This document shows positions 24,049 to 32,219 of a stretch of DNA of 52,530 nt, one piece after another. The position numbers and the translations under genes were made by a program. Each line of letters opens with the position of its first letter. Position 1 is the stretch's first letter. Under the pieces are notes generated by a model. The model was not told the origin of the DNA. It ran no database searches and saw only the letters and a program-made list of their open reading frames with translations. This DNA is from a bacterium. GTDB lineage: Bacteria > Patescibacteriota > Saccharimonadia > Saccharimonadales > SZUA-47. Location: positions 1-52,530 of the forward strand of contig JAUHXF010000006.1 in assembly GCA_030427125.1 (NCBI GenBank). The letters are read 5' to 3'.

Positions 24049-25251
24049 TCACATAAGATTTTTAATAGCATTCATAAATGCTGCTGTCTTGTAGTGCACC
24101 TTTTCTTTACGGGCAGTCACAAGCATATCGCGTGTAGCCGAAATAATCGCGTCTTCGAGCTTTCTATGAACAACTTCTTCGCTCCACGACTCATTTTCCA
24201 TATTCTGTTGCCACTCTAAATAGCTCACGATCACACCGCCAGCATTTGCAATAATATCTGGCACTATCTCTATATTGCGTTTTTGCAGCATATCTGCCGC
24301 TTCAGCGGTAACAGGCCCGTTCGCAAGCTCCAAGATAAAGGATGCTTGTACAGCATCCTGATTATCCTCAGTTATTGCATTACCAAGTGCCGCCAATACC
24401 AATACGTCACATTGCACACTTAGAATAGTGTCACTTGAGCGAACCTGAGCTCGGTCGTCCTCGTAATGCGCAAAGCGACCCTTACCCTCTTTATAGGCAA
24501 GGAATGTTTGTATATCGAGACCATCTTTGTCGAAAATCGTGGCCGACGAGTCACTCACCGCTACAACTCTCCAGTTTGGTCTCTGCTGTTGCAGTGTTCG
24601 TACGAAATACTCACCAACATTACCAAGACCCTGCACAGCAAAAGTCAGCGCTTGGTCGGCACGACCAAGCTGCTTTAGCAACTCCTCGATGACGAGAAAG
24701 CCACCACGACCTGTAGCTGCAATACGGCCTTCGCTGCCACCATTTTTAAGCGACTTCCCTGTGAAACTTGCCCTACTCGTATCACCTGTAATCCGACTAT
24801 ACTCATCAACCATCCAGTCGATAATACGACCATTTGTATTCACGTCAGGTGCTGGCACATCTTGCTTCGGGCCGATATGTTCATGGAGACCTTGTACATA
24901 TTTACGAGACAGCTCTTCAAGCTCTGTATCATTAAGCTCTTTCGGGTTCACAATGACACCACCCTTGCCGCCGCCAAGTGGGATATTCACTGCAGCTGTC
25001 TTGAAACTCATAAGTGTTGCGAGAGCCTTCACTTCATCAAAATCGACATCTGGATGAAAGCGAATACCACCTTTATATGGCCCACGCTTACTACTATGTT
25101 GCATACGAAAAGCCTGTACCTTTTTGCCAGATGTAAGCTCAATCGTGAATTCATGTTCATTCTCTACGCGCAACAGTTCATCAAGTTCACTATCGGACAA
25201 TTTAAGCTTCTTTGCAGCTTTTTTTATTTCTTGGTGCGCAGTTTTTAACAC
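24049..25251 (-). CDS. gdhA: Glutamate dehydrogenase (Glu/Leu/Phe/Val family)
   Basis: A 400-aa oxidoreductase that interconverts glutamate and 2-oxoglutarate plus ammonia. The active-site segment is IPLGGGKGGVIVNP near residues 92-105 with the catalytic Lys. Substrate-binding RGPYKGGIRFHP precedes it, and the Rossmann fold carries VQGLGNVGEYF. The start is GTG. In an organism with few biosynthetic routes this links amino-acid and central carbon metabolism. Specificity for glutamate rather than a branched-chain amino acid is inferred. Confidence 0.9.
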   Translation of the reverse strand: MLKTAHQEIKKAAKKLKLSDSELDELLRVENEHEFTIELTSGKKVQAFRMQHSSKRGPYKGGIRFHPDVDFDEVKALATLMSFKTAAVNIPLGGGKGGVIVNPKELNDTELEELSRKYVQGLHEHIGPKQDVPAPDVNTNGRIIDWMVDEYSRITGDTSRASFTGKSLKNGGSEGRIAATGRGGFLVIEELLKQLGRADQALTFAVQGLGNVGEYFVRTLQQQRPNWRVVAVSDSSATIFDKDGLDIQTFLAYKEGKGRFAHYEDDRAQVRSSDTILSVQCDVLVLAALGNAITEDNQDAVQASFILELANGPVTAEAADMLQKRNIEIVPDIIANAGGVIVSYLEWQQNMENESWSEEVVHRKLEDAIISATRDMLVTARKEKVHYKTAAFMNAIKNLM

Positions 25252-25315
25252 GTGTAACCTCGTTTTACTGTCTACACACTACGCCTTCGCTACTCGACAA
25301 TGCAACTGTATATAT

Positions 25316-26815
25316 TTAAGAAACCGTTTTCTCATTCAAGAAGTCATCAGCCCGATATCCAATAATCCGTCGTCGTTCTTCGGGCATTTTTTCCAGCTGG
25401 CTCACCATCATCTTCATGCGTGGATTTTTCTTGAATCTGTCCGCATGCTTTTCGATAAAACGCCAATATAATCCATCCCAGATATTACACCATTCACCTT
25501 TTTCATAGTGGCTCATTTTTAAGATGTAATTACTGCTTGATACGTACGGTTTTGTCACCATGGATCCGCCGTCTGCATACTGGCTCATGCCATATACATT
25601 TGGCACCATGACCCAATCCCAGGCGTCGATGTACATTTCCATAAACCACCGGTAGACATCGTCTGGGTGGAATTCACAGAGGAACATGATGTTACCAACG
25701 ACCATGAGTCGCTCGATATGATGCGCATAACTTCGTGCTTTTGTCTTGTTGATGACGTCATCGACGGGAGGGATGCCAGTAGTGCCGTTATACCAGTCGG
25801 CAGTTAATCTCCGCTGGTGATTGAAGACATTACCTGCTCTCATCGACACATGTTGTTTGAGATACATGCCTCGAATGTACTCGCGCCAGCCGAGAACCTG
25901 CCTAATAAAACCTTCGAGCGATGCGATTGGTACCGCTTTATGTTCGTGTCGTTCAAGTGCAGCTTGCACCACTTCTTGTGGGCTCAGCAATCCGACATTT
26001 AGTAGCGGCGACAATCCGCTGTGATACACCCATGGTGCCGAGCCATCAATTGCATCTTCGTACGGACCAAAATTATCAAGCCTGTGCTCTAAAAATTCCT
26101 CGAGCCACTCATGTGCTTCTTGGCGATTAGTTGGCCATGGGAAGTCTTCAACACTGCCTGGATTATCAGGAAAATGTTTGTTAACGTACTGTATTGCTTC
26201 CTTTACGTAGTCATTCGAACCATACACCTGAAAACTTGGTAACTTATGGTTCTTCGGTAGCCTTTTTCTATTTTCGCTATCAAAGCTCAGCTTGCCGCCG
26301 ACTGGTTTATACGTGTCTGGATTGATAAGGATGTTAAATCGTTCACGTTGCCATTGATAGAATGTCGTAAAGAATGACTTAGATTTGTTTGCAAAGAACC
26401 CTTCTACCTCAGATCGCTTTAAGAAGAAGTTCGGTGATTCTAGTACGTGCAACGCTGGTTGTTGTTCAAGTCCTGCAATAGCACCACGAAGCCGTCTATC
26501 AAGCACGTCATCGGTAAGGTCAAAGTACAGCACCTCCTCATAGTGCTCGAGTTTGTTGACGATATCACCCGTCTCATTCATATGATGAAATTCGACATAG
26601 TCGACGTCAAACCCCGCAGGCCACAGCACTTCCTCGATGTAGCGCCGCATGGTAGCACGCATGAAAACCAATTTTTGTCGGTGAACATACATAGGATATT
26701 GCTGATCTCGACCAAACAGCAAGGGCTCTTCGACAAGTATTATCTGATCGACGTCTCGAGGTAATTCATCAACTGAGTAGAGTTGGTTTGGGTATAGTAA
26801 AAGTACGTTTTTCAA
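25316..26815 (-). CDS. Photolyase/cryptochrome-related protein lacking Fe-S cysteines
   Basis: A 499-aa protein of the DPRP/FeS-BCP group (PhrB-like): N-terminal MKNVLLLYPNQL, VLGWREYIRG, HHIERLMVVGNIMFLCEF, then DWVMVPNVYGMSQYADGG. Known PhrB proteins bind FAD and one 4Fe-4S cluster through four Cys. Here the whole protein has only two Cys (in FLCEF and EWCNIW), and the expected CxxC after the MSHY segment is EKGEWC, so the cluster should be missing. The flavin-binding region looks kept. The start is TTG. It probably repairs UV photoproducts or senses light. Confidence 0.85.
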   Translation of the reverse strand: MKNVLLLYPNQLYSVDELPRDVDQIILVEEPLLFGRDQQYPMYVHRQKLVFMRATMRRYIEEVLWPAGFDVDYVEFHHMNETGDIVNKLEHYEEVLYFDLTDDVLDRRLRGAIAGLEQQPALHVLESPNFFLKRSEVEGFFANKSKSFFTTFYQWQRERFNILINPDTYKPVGGKLSFDSENRKRLPKNHKLPSFQVYGSNDYVKEAIQYVNKHFPDNPGSVEDFPWPTNRQEAHEWLEEFLEHRLDNFGPYEDAIDGSAPWVYHSGLSPLLNVGLLSPQEVVQAALERHEHKAVPIASLEGFIRQVLGWREYIRGMYLKQHVSMRAGNVFNHQRRLTADWYNGTTGIPPVDDVINKTKARSYAHHIERLMVVGNIMFLCEFHPDDVYRWFMEMYIDAWDWVMVPNVYGMSQYADGGSMVTKPYVSSSNYILKMSHYEKGEWCNIWDGLYWRFIEKHADRFKKNPRMKMMVSQLEKMPEERRRIIGYRADDFLNEKTVS

Positions 26816-26884
26816 TGTTTATCCCACAATTAATCTAAGCTCTATTGTGCCCGATGACAGAGATAAGCACAAGCTTTGTTACAT

Positions 26885-27169
26885 TCAAGACTTCTTACGA
26901 TTGAGTAAAAATACTGTAGCAATAATTATCTCAATCAATAGAATCGAGAATAAAAATGTTAAAACTGATCGAAGATAAATCTGAGTATTTATACTCAAAC
27001 CCTGAGAAGCATCCAACAAGTCAATCTGTTCTCTTCCACTATTATCAATTATTTGCGCCGATAAGTTACCAAAGAATACTGATAAAAAGTTAGCAGATAC
27101 CAGACCAACAACAACCGCAGTTAGAATACTGTAGCCGTCTTTTCTTTTAAGTGCTTTAACAATTCCCAT
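26885..27169 (-). CDS. Small two-helix membrane protein
   Basis: A 94-aa protein with two transmembrane helices (about residues 14-35 and 66-88) joined by a polar loop of about 30 residues. A strong AAAGGAGG site lies just before the ATG. It starts 13 bp after the argS stop and is the last gene of the arg operon. A role linked to arginine or citrulline is possible by context only; the protein is too small to be a transporter by itself. Confidence 0.6.
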   Translation of the reverse strand: MGIVKALKRKDGYSILTAVVVGLVSANFLSVFFGNLSAQIIDNSGREQIDLLDASQGLSINTQIYLRSVLTFLFSILLIEIIIATVFLLNRKKS

Positions 27170-27182
27170 ATATCCTCCTTTA

Positions 27183-28844
27183 TTACATTTGTTCGGGTGC
27201 GTGAATGCCGAGCAATGCGAGTCCGTCTTTTAGTGTGTTGGCATAACTATCGACGAGGTATAGACGTACTGCTTCTCGCTCATCACCAATAACCTTACTG
27301 TTTTCGTAAAAGCGGTTAAAGGTCTGAGCCAACTCATACAGATAGGTGCAGATGTGATGTGGTGCAAGCTCAGTGGTCGCAACATCAATGGTCTCTGCAA
27401 ATTGACCAAGCTTTCGTACAAGTGCGTGCTCGCCGTCAGAAATATCCTGTGGCTGCTGATGTTCTGTATCGCTTTTACGCAAAATGCTTCGTGCTCTGGC
27501 ATGTGCATACTGTAGATACGGACCACTGTTTCCCTCAGTAGCGATAGACTCTTTCGGATCATAGATGATATCTCCACCAACCCGATTCTTAATCAGCGCG
27601 TACTTCACTGCTGCCAGCATGACTTCTTCGTTGTCGGCCTGCCCCGACTCTTTGCCTGCCTCGCGCGCTGCCTGCAAAATATCAAAGGCGGAGAGAATGT
27701 TGCCTTTGCGTGAGCTCATCTTTACACCCCCCGCAAGTTTCACAACGCCATGCGTCAGATGCTTTGTAGTCTGTGCAGCTTCAGGCTCAAACTGTTCGAT
27801 CGCCTTCATGACGACTTCCATATACTGTTTTTGTTCGGTCGCCGTGATGATAATTGACTGGTCGGCGCGATAGTCATTCCACTTTGTCAAGCTTAGTCCG
27901 ACGTCTTTGGCCTCATAAGTCGGGAGGCCTTCGTTATTGATGAACACACGGGTGTGCAGCCCAAAGTCTTCGCCCTTGAATACAATTGCTCCATCGCTCT
28001 CACTGAATACTTGAGGTGTATGGGTCTTTACAGCTTCTAATCCTGGCTGAGACACTTCACTCTCTGGGATGAAACGATCAAAGGCATGAACCTGCAAATC
28101 CTCGTATAACTTTTTAAAAAAGTCATAACTTTTATCACGTAGATACCAATATATTTGTGCAAAGGCAGAGTCGTGGTCATTGTCAGTATGCAGTTGATAC
28201 ACACGTTTGTTCACTGCCTTTATGTCAGCCTGTATAGCCTCATCATCGTCATAGGCGTTATTGCCCTCAACATATCGTTGCCCCATCCACTCACCAAGCG
28301 AATCAACTGGTAGACTCTTCACTTTTTCGACATCTTCGCCACCAAGTTCTTGCAGAACCGCCCACATAGTCTTGCCAACATGCATACCGACGTCGCCACC
28401 AAAGTTCAAACGAATCGTCTCCGCCCCCGCCGACTCAACCAGCCGTGCCATGACATCACCAACTAATGTTGTGTAGAGGTGGCCGGCATGGAGAGGCTTG
28501 AACGGGTTTGGATCTGAATATTCTACGAGGTATTTTTTTCCTAAAAGATTATTACTCGGCTTACTAGATAACCCGGACAATAGAGCGTCATCGGTCAACG
28601 TCATATTTATGAACCCTGGTCCTGCAACAGAAACAGACTTAACCTCATCTAGAGATTGCAAATTTTTTGCAATTTGATCCGCTATCTCTCGAGGGTTCTT
28701 TTGCAGTTTCCCTGCCAACTGCATAGCGACATTAGTTGCAAAATCACCAAACTGTTCTTCTGGCCGCTCTAGCTCTACAGTAATATCAGCATCGAATAGT
28801 TCTTTACAGACTCCCTGCACCGCCTCTTGAATACTTTGCTTCAT
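27183..28844 (-). CDS. argS: Arginyl-tRNA synthetase
   Basis: A 553-aa class I enzyme that charges tRNA-Arg. The N-terminal Add-1 domain is followed by the HIGH-type motif FKPLHAGHLYTT, the core segment LTHGVVKLAGGVKMSSRKGN with the MSSRKG signature, and the anticodon-binding DALR domain to the end. I favour ATG 28844 over ATG 28865, which overlaps argG, because TATAAT ends 9 nt before 28844 and family members start near it. It lies in the arg operon behind the attenuator, so it is likely co-controlled by arginine. Confidence 0.93.
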   Translation of the reverse strand: MKQSIQEAVQGVCKELFDADITVELERPEEQFGDFATNVAMQLAGKLQKNPREIADQIAKNLQSLDEVKSVSVAGPGFINMTLTDDALLSGLSSKPSNNLLGKKYLVEYSDPNPFKPLHAGHLYTTLVGDVMARLVESAGAETIRLNFGGDVGMHVGKTMWAVLQELGGEDVEKVKSLPVDSLGEWMGQRYVEGNNAYDDDEAIQADIKAVNKRVYQLHTDNDHDSAFAQIYWYLRDKSYDFFKKLYEDLQVHAFDRFIPESEVSQPGLEAVKTHTPQVFSESDGAIVFKGEDFGLHTRVFINNEGLPTYEAKDVGLSLTKWNDYRADQSIIITATEQKQYMEVVMKAIEQFEPEAAQTTKHLTHGVVKLAGGVKMSSRKGNILSAFDILQAAREAGKESGQADNEEVMLAAVKYALIKNRVGGDIIYDPKESIATEGNSGPYLQYAHARARSILRKSDTEHQQPQDISDGEHALVRKLGQFAETIDVATTELAPHHICTYLYELAQTFNRFYENSKVIGDEREAVRLYLVDSYANTLKDGLALLGIHAPEQM

Positions 28845-28854
28845 TACTGGTGCA

Positions 28855-30105
28855 TTATACGCCATTTTTCTTGGCGTATGCTGTCCTTTGAGCTAACGAA
28901 TAGAATTCTATGTATCCAGGGGCTGCATTTTGATTAAAGGTTATATCTTTATTAAAGCTAGCCTGTCGTATATCTAGAAGTGAGTTTTCTGACTTCAATG
29001 AAACTACATCCACATTACCTTTATGTAGTCTAACCGTGACATCACCGGACACTTTGTTGCTTTGCGCATCAATATAGGCGTTGAGATTCTGCATTAGCGG
29101 TTCATACCATTGTGCACCATAGACTAGTTCAGACCATTTTTGATCAATGATAGTTTTCATGTAGTTTTCTTCTTTTGTACTCACAAGCATTTCTAGTTTT
29201 TTATGTGCAGCAATTAAAATCGCTGCTGCTGGGTTCTCGTAAACTCCTCTGACCTTCATTCCAATAAGTCTGTCCTCTATTAGTTGTATGACACCAACTC
29301 CGTGCTTGGCTCCAACTTTATTTAGCTTTTTGATTATGTCTACTGTGTCCAGCTTCTCGCCGTCGAGCTTTATCGGTATGCCTTTTTCAAATGAGATTGT
29401 GACTTTCTCCGAGTCTTCTGGGCTGCTCTCAATCGTATTGCACCACTGTAGAATATCCTTCAGAGCAGGAACCTCAGCTGGGTTCTCAATAGCTCCACCC
29501 TCAGCAGTGTTGCCCCACAAATTTTCGTCGTAGCTATATGGACTAACAACTGTCTGCTTGACTGGAATACCGTGAAGCTCCGCGTACTCAAGCTCTTCAT
29601 TTCTACCCATAGACCATTCTCTTACTGGAGCAATTATTTTAATTTTTGAGTCCAGTACCGGAATGTACGTTTCAAATCGTACTTGATCATTGCCTTTTCC
29701 AGTTGCACCGTGAGCAATGACGTTGATGCTGTATTCCTGTGCAACTTTAACTGCAATCTCACTGATAACAACCCTTCCAAGAGGTGTACTAAGCGCATAT
29801 CCTCCTTGGTAGTCAGCGTTCGCTTTTATTGCCTTCGTCAGTACTTTCGATGCAAACTCGTGAGTTGCATCGTACACAATCGCCTCTTTAGCACCAAGCT
29901 TTAGTGCCTTTTGCTTTATCTCCTGTAAATTATCCGACCTTTGGCCAATATCTAGTGTTAACGTTACGACTTCACAATCATATTTTTCTTGAATCCACTT
30001 CAACATAACACTTGTGTCCAGTCCGCCAGAGTACAGCAGCAGACATATATCAAATTCACCCTTCTTTGCTTCGTGAGTAGCTGTTTTTACGTATGACTTG
30101 CTCAT
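28855..30105 (-). CDS. argG: Argininosuccinate synthase
   Basis: A 416-aa enzyme joining citrulline and aspartate with ATP to make argininosuccinate. The ATP-binding P-loop LLYSGGLDTSVML is at about residues 23-35, and HGATGKGNDQVRFE and NLWGNTAEGGAIENP are present as in the family. It overlaps argH by 4 bases (ATGA), which implies translational coupling. The second citrulline-to-arginine enzyme is encoded just upstream. No earlier arginine-pathway gene is in this window. Confidence 0.96.
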   Translation of the reverse strand: MSKSYVKTATHEAKKGEFDICLLLYSGGLDTSVMLKWIQEKYDCEVVTLTLDIGQRSDNLQEIKQKALKLGAKEAIVYDATHEFASKVLTKAIKANADYQGGYALSTPLGRVVISEIAVKVAQEYSINVIAHGATGKGNDQVRFETYIPVLDSKIKIIAPVREWSMGRNEELEYAELHGIPVKQTVVSPYSYDENLWGNTAEGGAIENPAEVPALKDILQWCNTIESSPEDSEKVTISFEKGIPIKLDGEKLDTVDIIKKLNKVGAKHGVGVIQLIEDRLIGMKVRGVYENPAAAILIAAHKKLEMLVSTKEENYMKTIIDQKWSELVYGAQWYEPLMQNLNAYIDAQSNKVSGDVTVRLHKGNVDVVSLKSENSLLDIRQASFNKDITFNQNAAPGYIEFYSLAQRTAYAKKNGV

Positions 30106-31298
30106 TTTTGACCCTCCAAACCTTGCTTTACTTCAATGTACGCATCTCTAAAGCTCATACCGCTTAGCACCTTGTCGTTGACCTGGTGCGTAACAAATAA
30201 ATCATCTGTCATTGCGCCTTTAATTTTTTTAGAATCAACTTTAAGATTTTTTACAAGCAACTCCCAAGTTGTAAGCGTATCTTTGACAAGTTCTATTGCT
30301 TCAATAAATGGTTGTTTTGTTAGCTGCAAGTCTCTTTGGTATCCAGTTGTTCTCTTTGAGATAAGGCCATGAATTTGTTCAATCTTAGACCAATACACAG
30401 CTTCGTTTGCTCTCATAATCTCGCACACATCTAGATTGTTCTTCTGTGGCATGATTGACGAGCCTGTCGTGAATGTTTTTGGTAAGCTGAAAAACCCTGT
30501 TTCTTGCATAGAAAACAACAGAACATCATTCGCCCAATGACTCGCGAACATCATGATTGGATGTAGCTGCTGCAGTACGTATAGCTCGTAAAATCCTCTG
30601 GTCGATGCTGCATACACTGGATTTTGTTGCATGGATTTAAAGTTCAATAGGTACGACGTTAAAGCGATGTCCGGCTGAATGGATTGGTGTGCAAAACCAT
30701 ATCCTGCTCCAGAGCCTAATGGATTTGAGTCAATCATTTTCCCAAGCTCGTGTTGTATTGGGCTGATTTCTTTTAATCCTTCTTTAAACTGCCCGATCCA
30801 ATCTACGAACATCATTGGCATTGCCTTTTGATGATGTGTATAGCCAGGTAATTGTAGGTTTTTATGTTTGTTTTGTTTGTTGTTGATAGTTTTTATTAAA
30901 CTATTTTTCTGCTCCATCACAATATGTAGCTGCTCTTTCATGAAAAGCCTCAGCATTACCAGCGATTGGTCATTCCTACTTCTGAGAAAATGCATCTTTT
31001 TACCAAGTTCTGGATTTTTTTCTGTGACAAATAACTCGATATAGCTATGGCCATCTTCAATCTTAGGATTAATAGCAAAGGATTCATTTTCTACTTGTTT
31101 TTGCAAAAGTTGTAAGTGATTTTTTAACTCGTTTGACTCTTCTTTTGTGAGCACTTCAATCGCATATAGCATGTGAACATGTGCGATAGTTGCTGTGATA
31201 TCGTGGCCAATTAGTTTTGCATCGACAAGATAGTCTTTACCAACGGTATATTTGTGAATTTGTGGTGACACACTGTAGTCGCCCCATATTTTTTTCAT
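30102..31298 (-). CDS. argH: Argininosuccinate lyase
   Basis: A 398-aa enzyme splitting argininosuccinate to arginine and fumarate. The signature GSSIMPQKNN lies near residue 273; HFLRSRNDQ and LPGYTHHQKAMP carry the substrate-binding residues. It is about 60 residues shorter than typical ArgH (near 460 aa), mostly at the C-terminus. GGAG lies 8 nt before the ATG and directly follows the attenuator T run, so translation depends on readthrough of that terminator. First gene of the arg operon. Confidence 0.94.
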   Translation of the reverse strand: MKKIWGDYSVSPQIHKYTVGKDYLVDAKLIGHDITATIAHVHMLYAIEVLTKEESNELKNHLQLLQKQVENESFAINPKIEDGHSYIELFVTEKNPELGKKMHFLRSRNDQSLVMLRLFMKEQLHIVMEQKNSLIKTINNKQNKHKNLQLPGYTHHQKAMPMMFVDWIGQFKEGLKEISPIQHELGKMIDSNPLGSGAGYGFAHQSIQPDIALTSYLLNFKSMQQNPVYAASTRGFYELYVLQQLHPIMMFASHWANDVLLFSMQETGFFSLPKTFTTGSSIMPQKNNLDVCEIMRANEAVYWSKIEQIHGLISKRTTGYQRDLQLTKQPFIEAIELVKDTLTTWELLVKNLKVDSKKIKGAMTDDLFVTHQVNDKVLSGMSFRDAYIEVKQGLEGQK

Positions 31299-31313
31299 AG
31301 TTGTTCTCCAAAT

Positions 31314-31339
31314 AAAAACGCCCCCTCGTGTGGGGAGCG
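31314..31339 (-). terminator. Attenuator terminator upstream of argH
   Basis: On the minus strand, CGCTCCC (31339-31333) pairs with GGGGGCG (31325-31319) around a short loop and is followed by TTTTT (31318-31314), then ATTT and the argH ribosome site. It lies between the leader peptide stop and argH, where a constitutive terminator would silence the operon. Confidence 0.88.
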
Positions 31340-31388
31340 ATGTGAAGGCGTCTATTAGAATTATTTAATCAATACGAGCACCGCTCCC
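31333..31388 (-). promoter_or_regulatory. Antiterminator pairing of the arg attenuator
   Basis: GGGAGCGGTG inside the leader ORF (31388-31379, codons 17-20) can pair with CATCGCTCCC (31342-31333) over 10 bp with a single G-U. The second partner contains the whole left arm of the terminator, so the two structures exclude each other. Within the leader, GAGC and GCTC (31385-31382, 31378-31375), or CCGC and GCGG, could form a small protector hairpin. Confidence 0.82.
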
Positions 31389-31436
31389 GTGAATACGTGA
31401 GCTGCGGCGGCCAGTAATATTGATTAATGCAATCAT
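31365..31436 (-). CDS. argL: Arginine leader peptide (attenuation)
   Basis: A 23-residue ORF beginning MIALINITGRRSSRI and ending ARID. Arg is at positions 10, 11, 14 and 21: four of 23 residues, with two adjacent CGC codons. A ribosome held at codons 10-11 would leave codons 17-20, the antiterminator arm, exposed; a ribosome reaching the stop would cover part of that arm and let the terminator fold. A TAATAT box (31442-31447) ends 5 nt before the ATG, so the leader peptide would be translated from the 5' end of the RNA. The symbol is descriptive. Confidence 0.82.
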   Translation of the reverse strand: MIALINITGRRSSRIHGSGARID

Positions 31437-31441
31437 AAGCT

Positions 31442-31472
31442 ATATTAAAACACTAAATTACTATTCATTCAA
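31442..31472 (-). promoter_or_regulatory. Promoter of the arg operon
   Basis: TTGAAT (31467-31472) and TAATAT (31442-31447) on the minus strand; the spacer is 17-19 nt depending on which -10 register is used. The -35 lies in the 3' end of the upstream hydrolase gene. No ArgR-type palindrome was seen, which fits control by attenuation alone. Confidence 0.55.
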
Positions 31473-32210
31473 GTATTTATTAAAGAACGACACAGTCACA
31501 GCGTTAACCTTCTTAAGCATTGCCTGGTCTTCTTTATAAAAATGATCTGTCTCAAACACCTCAAGTTGTTTTGGCTCGTTCGCAGTAAGAAAAATCTCCT
31601 CAACTGCAGACTGAGGCACAAGCGAGTCAATTGTGCCAGCTATAAATAGTTGCGGAATTCGTAGGTTCTTTACTGTCTCTGCAGTGTTGTATTGCAATCT
31701 ATCCTCAAAAAAATCTGCTGGAAGCCAGACATCACCAAAGATTTGAGTTTTCATCATATAGCCACCGTCTTCTCGCCAAGAATTTGTTTGTGGTGCTTTC
31801 CCCGTTGATGGCTGACAACCACACAGTGCATGGAAAAGTTCCGGCCAACGCGCAACAACCTGGACTGCAACCATGCCGCCCATACTGTGACCCCATATGC
31901 CGACTTTATTAGTATCAAGATCTAGGTTCGTAACACACCATTCGTATACAGTTTTCACAGATTCAATATAGGTAGTTGCTCGATAATCATCTGCCCAGGT
32001 CCCAGCTGACTCGCCAGAGCCAGGAGCATCAAAACGAACGACTATATAGCCTTCATCAACAAGTAGTTCGGCAAGCGAATCAAGATGCTCTTCTTCTTTC
32101 CACCCAGTATTTCCGTGTAGCAATATGACAAGTGGATTTGGTCCTTCTGTATCAGGTTGCTCAATAATAGTCGCCAGCTTTAAATCATTGTGTAATACAC
32201 TTGTCACCAT
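31461..32210 (-). CDS. Alpha/beta hydrolase (serine esterase/peptidase type)
   Basis: A 249-aa hydrolase. The oxyanion region is LLHGNTGWKEEEH, the nucleophile elbow is GIWGHSMGGMVA (Ser near residue 105), the acid Asp is in FIAGTIDSLVP, and the His is in ETDHFY. It resembles the YjfP/BAAT group of small esterases. TAAAAT ends 6 nt before the ATG, so the message is probably leaderless. It ends just before the arg operon promoter. Confidence 0.88.
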   Translation of the reverse strand: MVTSVLHNDLKLATIIEQPDTEGPNPLVILLHGNTGWKEEEHLDSLAELLVDEGYIVVRFDAPGSGESAGTWADDYRATTYIESVKTVYEWCVTNLDLDTNKVGIWGHSMGGMVAVQVVARWPELFHALCGCQPSTGKAPQTNSWREDGGYMMKTQIFGDVWLPADFFEDRLQYNTAETVKNLRIPQLFIAGTIDSLVPQSAVEEIFLTANEPKQLEVFETDHFYKEDQAMLKKVNAVTVSFFNKYLNE

Positions 32211-32219
32211 ACCAGTATT

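Noticed and set aside
31299-31460. T-box or other tRNA-sensing riboswitch upstream of argH
   Set aside because: No T-box consensus sequence or specifier loop was found; the leader ORF with Arg codons explains the region better.
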